Below, piece by piece: positions 52,587-61,791 of a stretch of 64,000 nt of DNA (the stretch's first letter is position 1; each line of letters starts with the position of its first letter). The notes under the pieces are model-generated. The model was not told the DNA's origin, ran no database searches, and was given only the letters and a program-made list of their open reading frames with translations. The position numbers and the translations under genes were made by a program. Origin of the DNA: Desulforamulus ruminis DSM 2154 (GTDB taxonomy: Bacteria; Bacillota; Desulfotomaculia; Desulfotomaculales; Desulfotomaculaceae). The stretch spans positions 2,492,120 to 2,556,119 of the forward strand of contig NC_015589.1 in assembly GCF_000215085.1 (NCBI RefSeq), written 5' to 3'.

Positions 52587-55223
52587 TTGTCCCTGGATAT
52601 CCTCTTGGTTATAGACGGAAATAGTTTGATACACCGGGCTTTTCATGCCCTCCCCCTGTTAAGCAACAGCAAAGGCGTTTTTACCAATGCCGCTTACGGG
52701 TTTACCACCATGCTGATGAAAGTACTAAATGAAGAGCAGCCGGGTCTGGTTACCGTGGCCTTTGATAAAGGAAAGAAAACCTTTCGTAATGAACAGTATG
52801 CTGATTACAAAGGAACCCGTAAAGCTACGCCCGATGAGCTTAGACCCCAATTTTTGCTGGTCAAGGATATTCTGAAGGCCATGCGTATTCCTTATTTTGA
52901 GTTGGAAGGTTATGAGGCCGACGATTTAATCGGCACCATTACCACCCAGGGAGAATCCATGGGTCTCAATATACGGATTTTGACCGGTGACCGGGACGCC
53001 TTGCAACTGGTGTCACCGAAAACCAAAGTTATGCTGACACGCAAGGGAATTACTGAAATCGAACTGTTTGATGAGGGAAAGGTCTGGGACCGGTTCGGCA
53101 TTCATCCCCATCAGATCATTGATTTAAAAGCCCTGCAGGGAGATACTTCGGACAATATTCCCGGTGTTCCGGGCATCGGTGAGAAAACTGCCGCTGTTCT
53201 GATCAAGGAATATGGTCAAGTGGAGGAGGTTATTCGCAATCTGGATCACCTGTCTCCCAGGCATCAAAAATTGCTCCGGGGCCATGAGGACCAAGCCCTG
53301 CTTTCCAAAAGCCTGGCCACCATCGTAAAAGATGTGCCCATGGAAATTGATTTATCCCAATGCTCCTGGCGTGGTCCGGACTATCCGAAGCTTTTGGATG
53401 TTTTCAATGATTTGGAGTTTAAAACTCTCATTAAGCAGATTATTGAGGGTTCAAGAAAATCAAAAAAATCCAAAGAAGCCAAAAGCGATCTGCCCCCTGT
53501 AAAAACTTACCGGGTAGGCTACCAAACCATTACCGACCCCCGGGAGCTACCGGACATCTTAACCAAGATTAACAAAGCCGGTCAGGTGGCTTTATCTCTT
53601 GAAGGTTCCCGCAACCAGGGCGTCACTGGAATGGCCCTGGCCTTTGACGATTCCGAGGTGCTGTTGCTGCCATCGGAAGCCATGGATGCTTTGGGGCTGG
53701 AACTGCTGCAATCCCTGTGTGAAGACCCCCAGATTAAAAAATATTTTCATAACGCCAAAAATGCCATCTGGTTATTGCACCGGCAGGGCATAACCCTTAG
53801 AAATTTGGCCGGCGACACCATGGTGGCGGCTTATCTGCTGAATCCCACCGCTGCCAATTATGACCTGACGGATATTGCCCTGGAACACCTGGGCATTGTG
53901 TTGCCCGTGGAGGGGACCATGGCCTGGGCGGCCGCAGCCGACGCCATCCTTCGCCTGGCCCCGGCTCTGCACCAAAAGCTCCAGGCCCGGGAAGAGGACC
54001 GCCTTTATGAAGAGGTGGAACTCCCTTTGATTTCCGTTCTGGCCAATATGGAAATAGCAGGCATCACCGTGGATCAGCAGCAATTAAAGGAAATTTCTGC
54101 CGAACTGCAGGAAGCCATCGAAGCACTGGCAACACTGATTCACCACCTGGCCGGCGAGGAATTCAACATTAACTCCACCCGGCAGTTGGGACAGATTTTA
54201 TTTGATAAATTAAAACTGCCTGTTTATAAAAAAACCAAAACAGGCTATTCAACGGATGCGGAGGTCCTTGAAAAACTGGCTGAAGAGCATGAGATTGTTT
54301 CCGTTCTGCTGGAGTACCGCCAGTTAACAAAACTAAAATCCACCTATGCCGACGGTCTGGCGGCATTGGTTGATCCGCAAACCAAAAGGCTGCACTCGAC
54401 CTTCCACCAGACTGTAACGGCCACCGGCAGACTCTCCAGTGCGGAACCTAACTTGCAAAACATCCCCATCCGTTTGGAGTCCGGCAGGCGCATTCGGAAG
54501 GTTTTTGTTCCCCGCCAAAGGGGCAATTTAATTCTGACGGCGGACTACTCTCAAATTGAATTAAGAATTTTAGCTCACGTTTCCCAGGACGCCAGTTTCC
54601 TGGACGCCTTCCGGCAGGGCCAGGATATACACACCCGGACGGCGTCCGAAGTTTTCGGCGTGTCCATGGATGAGGTTACGCCACAGTTGCGCGGCCGGGC
54701 CAAGGCGGTAAATTTCGGCATTGTTTATGGCATCAGTGATTTCGGCTTAGCCAGGGACTTGAGAGTGAGCCGGAAGGAAGCCAAGAGTTACATTGACAGT
54801 TATTTCGCCCGCTGTCCCGGTATACAAAACTACATCCACCGGGTTATTCAGGAGGCCAAAGAACAGGGTTATGTAACCACCCTGTTAAACCGCCGCCGTT
54901 ACCTGCCGGAATTGTTTAGCTCCAACTACAATATCCGGAGTTTTGGGGAGCGCGCCGCCATGAACACGCCCATCCAGGGGACTGCCGCGGACATTATTAA
55001 AATGGCCATGGTGAGAGTGCACCAGGAATTGCGGGAACAGGATTTAAAGGCTAAAATGGTTTTGCAGGTTCATGATGAATTGATTTTTGATGTCCCGGAG
55101 CAGGAAGTGGAAAAGCTTGCGGCTTTGGTTCGGCAATATATGGAAAGTGCTTTGCAAATGGATGTTCCCCTGGTGGTGGATATTAAAATAGGACCCAACT
55201 GGTACGATAAGAGACCTCTTTAA
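52587..55223 (+). CDS. polA: DNA polymerase I
   Basis: About 878 residues from TTG 52587 (AGGTG upstream; GTG 52578 also possible). N-terminal 5'-3' exonuclease (~1-290; VIDGNSLIHRAFHALP, FELEGYEADDLIGTI, GDTSDNIPGVPGIGEKTA). The 3'-5' exonuclease-like middle (~300-470) appears to lack the usual acidic residues (VALSLEGSRNQG in place of DTET), so proofreading is probably absent. Polymerase domain (~480-878) with TGRLSSAEPNLQNIPIR, ILTADYSQIELRILAH, RAKAVNFGIVYG and LQVHDELIFDVP. First gene of polA-mutM-ytaF-coaE. Confidence 0.97.
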   Translation: MSLDILLVIDGNSLIHRAFHALPLLSNSKGVFTNAAYGFTTMLMKVLNEEQPGLVTVAFDKGKKTFRNEQYADYKGTRKATPDELRPQFLLVKDILKAMRIPYFELEGYEADDLIGTITTQGESMGLNIRILTGDRDALQLVSPKTKVMLTRKGITEIELFDEGKVWDRFGIHPHQIIDLKALQGDTSDNIPGVPGIGEKTAAVLIKEYGQVEEVIRNLDHLSPRHQKLLRGHEDQALLSKSLATIVKDVPMEIDLSQCSWRGPDYPKLLDVFNDLEFKTLIKQIIEGSRKSKKSKEAKSDLPPVKTYRVGYQTITDPRELPDILTKINKAGQVALSLEGSRNQGVTGMALAFDDSEVLLLPSEAMDALGLELLQSLCEDPQIKKYFHNAKNAIWLLHRQGITLRNLAGDTMVAAYLLNPTAANYDLTDIALEHLGIVLPVEGTMAWAAAADAILRLAPALHQKLQAREEDRLYEEVELPLISVLANMEIAGITVDQQQLKEISAELQEAIEALATLIHHLAGEEFNINSTRQLGQILFDKLKLPVYKKTKTGYSTDAEVLEKLAEEHEIVSVLLEYRQLTKLKSTYADGLAALVDPQTKRLHSTFHQTVTATGRLSSAEPNLQNIPIRLESGRRIRKVFVPRQRGNLILTADYSQIELRILAHVSQDASFLDAFRQGQDIHTRTASEVFGVSMDEVTPQLRGRAKAVNFGIVYGISDFGLARDLRVSRKEAKSYIDSYFARCPGIQNYIHRVIQEAKEQGYVTTLLNRRRYLPELFSSNYNIRSFGERAAMNTPIQGTAADIIKMAMVRVHQELREQDLKAKMVLQVHDELIFDVPEQEVEKLAALVRQYMESALQMDVPLVVDIKIGPNWYDKRPL

Positions 55224-55251
55224 CATCAACCTTCTCTTGGAGGTGTTCAAC

Positions 55252-56085
55252 TTGCCTGAATTACCCGAAGTCGAAACCGTGGTCCGTTCTCTGGAAAAAA
55301 ATTTGGCCGGTCTTACCATTACCGGTGTGGATATCTTCATGCCCAAAATTATTCGTTCTCCAAAACCGGAAATCTTCACGGAACAAATTGTGGGGAAGCA
55401 GATCTTAAAAAAATTGGGCCGTCGGGGTAAGTATTTGTTAATCCATTTAAGCCATCATGTAACGCTGGTAGTTCATCTGCGTATGACCGGACGGCTGGTA
55501 TACTGCGAAGCCGGGACACCCCTGGAAAAACACACTCATGTGGTGTTTCACCTGAACAATGATACCATGCTGAAATTTACGGATATTCGTCAATTCGGTC
55601 GGATGCTTCTGGTTCCCACCGATCAGCTTTCAGAAATCACCGGTTTAAAAAATCTGGGTTTGGAGCCTCTGGACCCTTCTTTTACCCGGGAATTTCTAAA
55701 AAAAGAACTGCGGCGCAAGAGAACCCGGATCAAACCCCTGCTGCTGGATCAGTATTTTATTGCGGGGCTGGGAAATATCTACGCCGATGAGGTGCTCTTC
55801 CAGGCCAAGGTCCATCCGGAACGGCTGGCCTTGGATTTATCCACCCGGGAAGTCTCAGGACTCCACCGGGCCATTGTGGAGATTATTTCCGGAGCCATTG
55901 AACACCGGGGCACCACCTTTCGGGATTATGTGGACAGCGAAGGCCGCTCGGGCGACTTTCAACATCATCTAAAAGTATACAATCGCGAGGGGTTCCCTTG
56001 CCCCCGTTGCGGTCAGCCCATTTCCCGCATTAAGATTGCCGGACGAAGTTCCTACTACTGCCCCTCCTGCCAAAAACTAAAATGA
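55252..56085 (+). CDS. mutM: Formamidopyrimidine-DNA glycosylase
   Basis: A 277-residue Fpg that removes 8-oxoguanine. Pro2/Glu3 catalysis requires the start LPELPEVETV, so TTG 55252 (GGAGGTG six bases upstream) is chosen over the ORF start at 55237. Other motifs are HLRMTGRLVY, YIADEVL-type NIYADEVLFQAKVHPE, RGTTFRDYVDSEG and the zinc finger CPRCGQ...YYCPSCQK at the end. Confidence 0.97.
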   Translation: MPELPEVETVVRSLEKNLAGLTITGVDIFMPKIIRSPKPEIFTEQIVGKQILKKLGRRGKYLLIHLSHHVTLVVHLRMTGRLVYCEAGTPLEKHTHVVFHLNNDTMLKFTDIRQFGRMLLVPTDQLSEITGLKNLGLEPLDPSFTREFLKKELRRKRTRIKPLLLDQYFIAGLGNIYADEVLFQAKVHPERLALDLSTREVSGLHRAIVEIISGAIEHRGTTFRDYVDSEGRSGDFQHHLKVYNREGFPCPRCGQPISRIKIAGRSSYYCPSCQKLK

Positions 56086-56154
56086 TTCCAAGCACTCCTC
56101 TCTCTTTCCCCTCATAGACTGGGATGGTAAGAAAAGTCGACTGGAGGGAAAGAC

Positions 56155-56793
56155 ATGGAGTTTCTTACTTTGGTTGCCTTTGCCCTGGCTCTGAACATGG
56201 ATGCTCTGGGCACGGGCGTGGCTTATGGCATTCGAAAAATACGGATTCCTTTTTCATCTCTGCTGATTATCAGCGGAATGTCCGTGATCACCATCCTCTT
56301 TTCAATGCTGTCCGGCCATTTGGTTTCTCAACTGTTTTCGCCGGCCTTTGCCCACAGGCTGGGCGGTATTATTTTGCTTTTGGTAGGAATTTGGATACTG
56401 GTGCAATCCATCCGGGAAAACAAGGCTGAAGATCATCCTGGGGACTCCAATGGTACCCTTCTGCAGATCCGAATTCAGGCCCTAGGGCTGGCTATCCAAA
56501 TATTACGGGAACCCTGCCGGGCAGATCTGGACCGGTCCGGAGTTATTTCCTCCCGGGAGGCTATTTTGTTGGGAGTGGCTCTGTCCATGGATGCCTTTGG
56601 CGCAGGTTTTGCCGTCTCCATGTTTGGTTTCAGCCCCTATTTAACCGCCGGAATAGTGGGTATTGGACATATCGTACTTACCTATGCCGGCCTGTTGATG
56701 GGAAAGTATTTTTCTTACAGCTCTCTGGGCAGGCAGTTGGCCCTATTGCCCGGTTGTATCCTGATTGCCCTTGGTATTTTTAAAATTCGTTAG
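56155..56793 (+). CDS. ytaF: Sporulation membrane protein YtaF
   Basis: A 212-residue six-helix membrane protein of the MntP/YtaF type with the internal repeat of the NMDA/SMDA motif: ALALNMDALGTGVAYG near the N-terminus and GVALSMDAFGAGFAVSM in the second half. In Bacillus, ytaF lies between mutM and coaE as here. May export a divalent cation; involvement in sporulation is by family name. Confidence 0.9.
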   Translation: MEFLTLVAFALALNMDALGTGVAYGIRKIRIPFSSLLIISGMSVITILFSMLSGHLVSQLFSPAFAHRLGGIILLLVGIWILVQSIRENKAEDHPGDSNGTLLQIRIQALGLAIQILREPCRADLDRSGVISSREAILLGVALSMDAFGAGFAVSMFGFSPYLTAGIVGIGHIVLTYAGLLMGKYFSYSSLGRQLALLPGCILIALGIFKIR

Positions 56794-56809
56794 CAATTGC
56801 TGCAGGGAC

Positions 56810-57445
56810 GTGTCCATCTTGATTATTGGTTTAACGGGAAGCATTGCCAGTGGTAAAAGTATGGTGGCAAAATATTTAAAGGAACTGGGAGCCCGGGTGA
56901 TTGATGCGGACCGGGTGGCCCGGCAGGTGGTTATGCCCAATACCCCGGCTCTAAAGGAGATCGTGGACTCCTTTGGACCGGGTATTTTGACTGCGGAAGG
57001 GACACTGGACCGCCAAAAGCTGGCCTCCATTGTTTTTGCAGACCCGATAGCCCGGGAGAGATTGGAAAAGATTACCCATCCCCGCATTGAGGAAGAAGTA
57101 AACCGGCAAATAGAGGCTTTCTTTTCTAAAAATCCCCGGGGTATACTGGTCCTGGAAGTTCCCTTGCTGATCGAATCCGGTTGGCATCGGAAGGTGGATC
57201 AAATCTGGCTGGTTATGGCGGATGAGGAAATACAGTTGAAACGCCTTGCAGAAAGGGACAAGCTGACTCCTGAACAGAGCCGCCGGCGTGTGGCCAGCCA
57301 AATGCCTCAGGTTGACAAGGCAAAGTACGCTCAAGTGATCATTCACAACAGCGGTATTCCGGAGATTGCCTATGCTCAGGTGAAAGAAGCCTGGGCCAAT
57401 GCAAAAAAACAATTAAATCATGATAAACCATTTTCTGGTATATAA
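56810..57445 (+). CDS. coaE: Dephospho-CoA kinase
   Basis: A 211-residue kinase for the last step of coenzyme A synthesis. P-loop IGLTGSIASGKS, then LGARVIDADRVARQVV, HPRIEEEVNRQ, VLEVPLLIESGWHRKVDQIW and RRVASQM. GTG 56810 is chosen (CAGGG upstream); TTG at 56819 is the alternative. The frame also extends back into ytaF to 56765 without a ribosome site. Confidence 0.96.
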   Translation: MSILIIGLTGSIASGKSMVAKYLKELGARVIDADRVARQVVMPNTPALKEIVDSFGPGILTAEGTLDRQKLASIVFADPIARERLEKITHPRIEEEVNRQIEAFFSKNPRGILVLEVPLLIESGWHRKVDQIWLVMADEEIQLKRLAERDKLTPEQSRRRVASQMPQVDKAKYAQVIIHNSGIPEIAYAQVKEAWANAKKQLNHDKPFSGI

Positions 57446-57478
57446 TAAACTAGTTAAATTTTGGTTGGAGTGATCCCT

Positions 57479-58096
57479 TTGGCCCTGCGCCCTAAGCATA
57501 AAGGTATTAAACGTAGACTATTGCTGCTTCTTCTTATATTTCTGATCTGGCTTGGCCACAAAGAGATTGGCCGCTGGTTCTATCCCTTTCCACATCAGGA
57601 AATAATTTATCATTACGCGGGAACCCATCAACTGGATCCGCTGCTGGTAGTGGCCATGATTAAAACGGAAAGCAACTTTGATCCCCAGGCCACTTCACCC
57701 AAGGGGGCCAGGGGGTTAATGCAAATCATGCCTGAAACGGGAGACTGGATTTCCCGTCAAATGACCGGAGAACCTTTACCGCCGGAGCAACTCTTTAATG
57801 CTGAAAAAAATGTCAGCCTGGGCACTTGGTATCTTTCGGATCTTTTAAAGGAGTACCAGGGAGATACCATTCTGTCCATTGCCGCTTACAATGCAGGCCG
57901 GGGGAACGTTCAAAACTGGCTCAAGGCCCAGCATTGGACCGGTGAACGGCATACCATTGATCAAATCCCCTTTCTGGAAACCCGGCAGTACATACGGCGG
58001 GTTTTATGGAACCACAAAGTCTACCATTATTTATACGGTGAAGGCGAAGCAAAGCTTAGCCTGGAAGGCCCAAAGAATATCGCAAAACTACTTTAG
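57479..58096 (+). CDS. Lytic transglycosylase (SLT domain)
   Basis: About 205 residues from TTG 57479 (GGAGTGAT upstream). One N-terminal membrane helix (LLLLLLIFLIWLGH), then a Slt70-like domain: LLVVAMIKTESNFDPQA with the catalytic Glu, SPKGARGLMQIMPETGDWI, NVSLGTWYLSDLLKEY, SIAAYNAGRGNVQNWL and ETRQYIRRVL. It cleaves peptidoglycan glycan strands and is anchored on the outer membrane face. Confidence 0.93.
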   Translation: MALRPKHKGIKRRLLLLLLIFLIWLGHKEIGRWFYPFPHQEIIYHYAGTHQLDPLLVVAMIKTESNFDPQATSPKGARGLMQIMPETGDWISRQMTGEPLPPEQLFNAEKNVSLGTWYLSDLLKEYQGDTILSIAAYNAGRGNVQNWLKAQHWTGERHTIDQIPFLETRQYIRRVLWNHKVYHYLYGEGEAKLSLEGPKNIAKLL

Positions 58097-58148
58097 TAAA
58101 ACCGTGCTAAGGAATAGACAGATAAACAACAAACAACCGGCTGCAGGA

Positions 58149-58250
58149 ATAGAACACGGATTGAACGGATCATGCGGGATTCACACGGCTTTTAATAAAG
58201 ATTATTAAATCCGTGTGAATCCGTGGAAAGCCGTAAAATCCGTGTTCTAT
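58149..58250. repeat. Nested palindromic element (MITE-like)
   Basis: Three nested perfect inverted repeats: outer arms ATAGAACACGGATT (58149-58162) / AATCCGTGTTCTAT (58237-58250); inner arms GGATTCACACGG (58177-58188) / CCGTGTGAATCC (58211-58222); central TTTAATAA/TTATTAAA. The ~100-bp unit fills the gap between two convergent genes. Confidence 0.75.
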
Positions 58251-58256
58251 GATTTT

Positions 58257-58823
58257 TTATGGCTGGTTGGCAACAATACCGTATAAAAAGGTATTGATGA
58301 CTGTGGTAAAGGCCTCTTCGGCGGTAAGATTATGCTCCAGAACAAAATTGGGAGTCACAATGGCCTGGACCATTGCCAGCAAAGCCGCTGTTGCCACAAC
58401 GGGATTGATCTCTTTAAAATAGCCCTGGCATCTGCCCTCCATGATTATTTTGATAATATGTTGGATCTTGTTAGCCCGAAGCTTTTCCACCTCTTCCCAA
58501 AGATGCGGGTAATACCTTTGTATATCGCTGAAAAGCCGGGGGTTAAACATTCTTAATCTGGCAGACAGGGCTTTAATGAAATGTGTGATCTTTTCTGCCG
58601 GGTCCTCGGAACTGGCCAGTGCCAGATCCACCTGTCTTTCGGTCTCCCGGATAAATTCCTGCAGCACGGTCTCAATCATTTCCTCTTTGCTGCTGAAATG
58701 ACGGTAAATGGTTCGCTTGCTGATGCCATATCGCCCGGCCAGTTCATCCACCGTAGCGTTATAAAAACCTTTTTCTTCCACCAATTCTTTAAAAGCGAAT
58801 AATATGCGATTGCGGGTCTTCAA
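58257..58823 (-). CDS. TetR family transcriptional regulator
   Basis: About 188 residues. HTH ATVDELAGRYGISKRTIYRHFSSKEEMI (residues ~24-50) preceded by RILFAFKELVEEKGF. TTG 58823 has AGAGGGTGAT at a good distance; the frame also allows GTG 58832. A ligand-binding helical domain follows (ARLRMFNPRLFSDIQRYYPH, AALLAMVQAIV). It is the last gene of the ABC export operon and probably controls it, perhaps at AGGTAAAC-N16-GTTTACCT upstream of the HlyD gene. Confidence 0.92.
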   Translation of the reverse strand: MKTRNRILFAFKELVEEKGFYNATVDELAGRYGISKRTIYRHFSSKEEMIETVLQEFIRETERQVDLALASSEDPAEKITHFIKALSARLRMFNPRLFSDIQRYYPHLWEEVEKLRANKIQHIIKIIMEGRCQGYFKEINPVVATAALLAMVQAIVTPNFVLEHNLTAEEAFTTVINTFLYGIVANQP

Positions 58824-58849
58824 TGAAATCACCCTCTTTATGGTGTTTT

Positions 58850-59959
58850 TTAAGCAATTTTCTTTTTAAATTTAAGGATACTAATAGTAATCAAAACAAC
58901 CGAGAAGGTTAATAAAGCCATTACCTGGGGGATTAAATATTGAATGCCGATGCCTTTTAATACAATGCCCCGGATAATGGTCAGATAAAAGGTCAGGGGA
59001 ATTAAATTGCCAAGATATTGAATGATCTCCGGCATAGCTTCCCTGGGAAACATAAAACCGGAAAGTAAAATGCTGGGCAGCAGGACAAAAAAGGACATTT
59101 GAAAGGCCTGCATCTGGGTTTTGGCGATGTTGGAAATCAGTATGCCCAGACCCAGGGAAGCCGTGATAAAAAACAGGGTCAGGATATACAGCTGCAGCAG
59201 GCTGCCCCGGATGGGCACCTGAAAGATGATGCGTCCCACCAGCAGGGCTACGGTAATTTGCAGATACCCCAGGGCAATATAAGGAATGATTTTGCCGATC
59301 ATCAGTTCATAGGAGCGGATAGGCGTTACCATCAACTGCTCCAGAGTTCCCTTCTCCCGCTCCCGTACAATGCCCATGGAAGTCATCATGACCATGGTCA
59401 TGGTGACAATAATGCCCAGAATGGCAGGCACCATGTAATAGGCGGTGATGCCGTCGGGATTGTACCAGGGCCGCACCCGAATATCATAAGGGATGTTCAT
59501 GCCACCGGCCCTTTGGGCAATGATATTTTGGGATTTCAATAAACCGATGGAATTGGCGGTGGCCACCGCCGTGGAGGAAACCATGCTGTCGGTGGCGTCC
59601 GCCAGAACCTGCACCGTGGCGGTATCCCCCCTGGCCAGATTACGGGAAAAGTCCGGGGGGAAAATGATTCCCACCTTGGCTTTGCCGCTGTCAATCATCC
59701 GTGTCACCTCGTTATAGCTTCCGGCCGCAGCGGTTATATCAAAGTAACCGGAAGCCACAAAGGCGTCCAACAAATCCCTGCTTTCCGGGGAAAGGGACTG
59801 GTCGAAAACAACGGTGGATACATGTTTTACCTCGGTTTGAATGGCAAAGCCAAATAAAAGCAGTTGAACCAGCGGCAGCATAAAAATAAGGCCAATGGTC
59901 AACCGGTCTCTTTTCATCTGCAAAAATTCCTTGTATAAAATGGATAAAATTCTACTCAT
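58850..59959 (-). CDS. ABC-2 type transport permease (YbhR/YhiI-like)
   Basis: About 369 residues from ATG 59959, overlapping the end of the ATPase gene by eight bases; the longer frame to 60004 is rejected. One N-terminal helix, a large external loop (~45-170) and five C-terminal helices with the ABC-2 signature REREKGTLEQLMVTPIRSYELMIGKIIPY and FMFPREAMPEIIQYLGNLIPLTFYL. Exports drugs or small molecules together with the two ATPases and the HlyD protein. Confidence 0.92.
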   Translation of the reverse strand: MSRILSILYKEFLQMKRDRLTIGLIFMLPLVQLLLFGFAIQTEVKHVSTVVFDQSLSPESRDLLDAFVASGYFDITAAAGSYNEVTRMIDSGKAKVGIIFPPDFSRNLARGDTATVQVLADATDSMVSSTAVATANSIGLLKSQNIIAQRAGGMNIPYDIRVRPWYNPDGITAYYMVPAILGIIVTMTMVMMTSMGIVREREKGTLEQLMVTPIRSYELMIGKIIPYIALGYLQITVALLVGRIIFQVPIRGSLLQLYILTLFFITASLGLGILISNIAKTQMQAFQMSFFVLLPSILLSGFMFPREAMPEIIQYLGNLIPLTFYLTIIRGIVLKGIGIQYLIPQVMALLTFSVVLITISILKFKKKIA

Positions 59960-60875
59960 GGGAGATCTCTTTCCTCCTTTGCCGGGCCAAGGTAATAAAC
60001 ACATCCTCCAGAGATGGGGTAATAGGATTGGCCCTGCTCCCTACAAAGCTTTCAATTTCCGCTACATTCCGGTCTTCTTCCAGTAAAACATGAAGCAGCG
60101 AACCATGGATAGAGCATTCCTTGACATAAGGAATGGCTTCAATGGCCGGCAGCCGCTCCATGGGGTTACTCAATTCAAGTTCCACCAGAGCTCCTTGGAT
60201 CACATTCCTTTTTAAATGATCCGGTGTATCGTTGGCAATCAAACGTCCATCGGATATGAAGGCAATATTACTGCACCGTTCGGCCTCATCCATAAAATGC
60301 GTAGTGACCATAATGGTGGTTCCGTGGTTGGCCAATTCCTGGATGATGTTAAAAAACATTTTCCGGCTGGTAGGACTGATGCCGCTGGTAGGTTCATCCA
60401 AAAACAAAATGTCCGGTTTGGATAGGATGGCGCAGCCTAAGGCCAAACGCTGCTTCCATCCCCCGCTCAGATGGGCCGCCAGTTCTTTTTCCCGTCCCTT
60501 CAGACGAGCCATTTCAATCATCTCGTCGATTCTTTTCCTGCGGTCATCGACCGGCAGGCTGTAAAGGCCGGCGTAAAAATACAGATTCTCATACACCGTT
60601 AAGTCATCATATAAACTGAATTTTTGGGACATGTACCCAATCCGGGTTTTAATTTTTTCAGCCTCTTTGGCCAGATCGTAGCCCATAACCTGACCGAAAC
60701 CGGAAGTGGGTTCTAAAATGCCGCACAGCATGCGAATGGTGGTGGATTTACCGGCACCATTGGGTCCCAGGAAGCCGTAAATCTCCCCGGCTTTAATCTG
60801 CATAGTCAGTTTGTCCACCGCGGTAAACTTGCCGAAGGTCTTGGTTAAGTCGCGGGTTGTTACTACGTATTCCAT
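59952..60875 (-). CDS. ABC transporter ATP-binding protein (second of two)
   Basis: A 307-residue ATPase. Walker A FLGPNGAGKSTTIRML, Q-loop GYMSQKFSLYDDLT, signature LSGGWKQRLALGC (W in place of the usual Q/M), Walker B PDILFLDEPTSGISP and the H-loop TTIMVTTHFMDEAERC. The start ATG overlaps the stop of the preceding ATPase by one base. With it, it matches the two halves of fused YbhF. Confidence 0.94.
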   Translation of the reverse strand: MEYVVTTRDLTKTFGKFTAVDKLTMQIKAGEIYGFLGPNGAGKSTTIRMLCGILEPTSGFGQVMGYDLAKEAEKIKTRIGYMSQKFSLYDDLTVYENLYFYAGLYSLPVDDRRKRIDEMIEMARLKGREKELAAHLSGGWKQRLALGCAILSKPDILFLDEPTSGISPTSRKMFFNIIQELANHGTTIMVTTHFMDEAERCSNIAFISDGRLIANDTPDHLKRNVIQGALVELELSNPMERLPAIEAIPYVKECSIHGSLLHVLLEEDRNVAEIESFVGSRANPITPSLEDVFITLARQRRKEISHE

Positions 60876-61780
60876 TAAACCACCTCTTTTTCAGCCAGGG
60901 ATACAAAAACATCCTCCATTGAGGCGGAAACGCTTTTTAGGGAAAGGATGTTAATTTCCTTTTGCAGCAAAAATCGGCTAAGAACCTCCGGAGCGGCGGT
61001 CCCATTCTTCACCACCACATGATATTTATCCCCGAAAAAGCTGGCGTCCAAGACTTCGTCCAGTCCGTCAAATAGGTGAGGATCCCTGGCAGCCACCTTG
61101 ACTTCCAGTATGTGATAGGCAAAACCCCGCTTCAGGTTTCCCGGCGTGTCAAGGGCTACCACCTTGCCCCGGTCGATAAAACCAATCTTTGTACAGAGTT
61201 CAGCCTCATCCATATAAGGCGTGGAAACCAGGATGGTCATTCCTTCTTTATTGAGCCGGTAAAGGATCAGCCAGAACTCTTTGCGGGACTCGGGATCTAC
61301 CCCGAAAGTGGGTTCATCCAGCACCAAAATTTCAGGACGGGAAATCAAAGCGCAGGTTAAGGCCAGTTTCTGCTTCATTCCCCCGGAAAGATGATCGGCA
61401 AACCGGTCCTTAAAACGGATCAGGTTGGCAATGGTCAGAATTTCATCCGCTCTCTGTCGGATGGTTGCACGGTCCAATTGATACATGGCCCCAAAAAACT
61501 GGATGTTTTCCATCACCGTCAGATCTCCATACAAACTAAATTTTTGCGGCATGTAGCCAAAGGTTTCCCCTTTTTCCTGCCGCCCCGGAGAACCGCCGGA
61601 AAATTGTATCGTTCCACTATCCGGTTTAATCAGACCGCAGACCATCCTTAGCAGAGTCGTTTTCCCTGCACCATCGGGTCCAACCAGGCCAAATATTTCT
61701 CCTTGTTTAATTTCCAGGAAGATGTTGTCAACCGCCTTTTGGTTTGCAAAACTTTTGGATACATTTTCTATTTTAATCAT
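60875..61780 (-). CDS. ABC transporter ATP-binding protein (first of two)
   Basis: A 301-residue ATPase. Walker [17 protein letters not shown]-loop [14 protein letters not shown], signature [13 protein letters not shown] and Walker [16 protein letters not shown]. The H-loop His is replaced by Tyr ([13 protein letters not shown]), so this site may be catalytically weak, as in the N-terminal half of YbhF-like proteins. AAGGTGAAT precedes the ATG. Confidence 0.93.
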   Translation of the reverse strand: MIKIENVSKSFANQKAVDNIFLEIKQGEIFGLVGPDGAGKTTLLRMVCGLIKPDSGTIQFSGGSPGRQEKGETFGYMPQKFSLYGDLTVMENIQFFGAMYQLDRATIRQRADEILTIANLIRFKDRFADHLSGGMKQKLALTCALISRPEILVLDEPTFGVDPESRKEFWLILYRLNKEGMTILVSTPYMDEAELCTKIGFIDRGKVVALDTPGNLKRGFAYHILEVKVAARDPHLFDGLDEVLDASFFGDKYHVVVKNGTAAPEVLSRFLLQKEINILSLKSVSASMEDVFVSLAEKEVV

Positions 61781-61791
61781 TTTTATTCACC

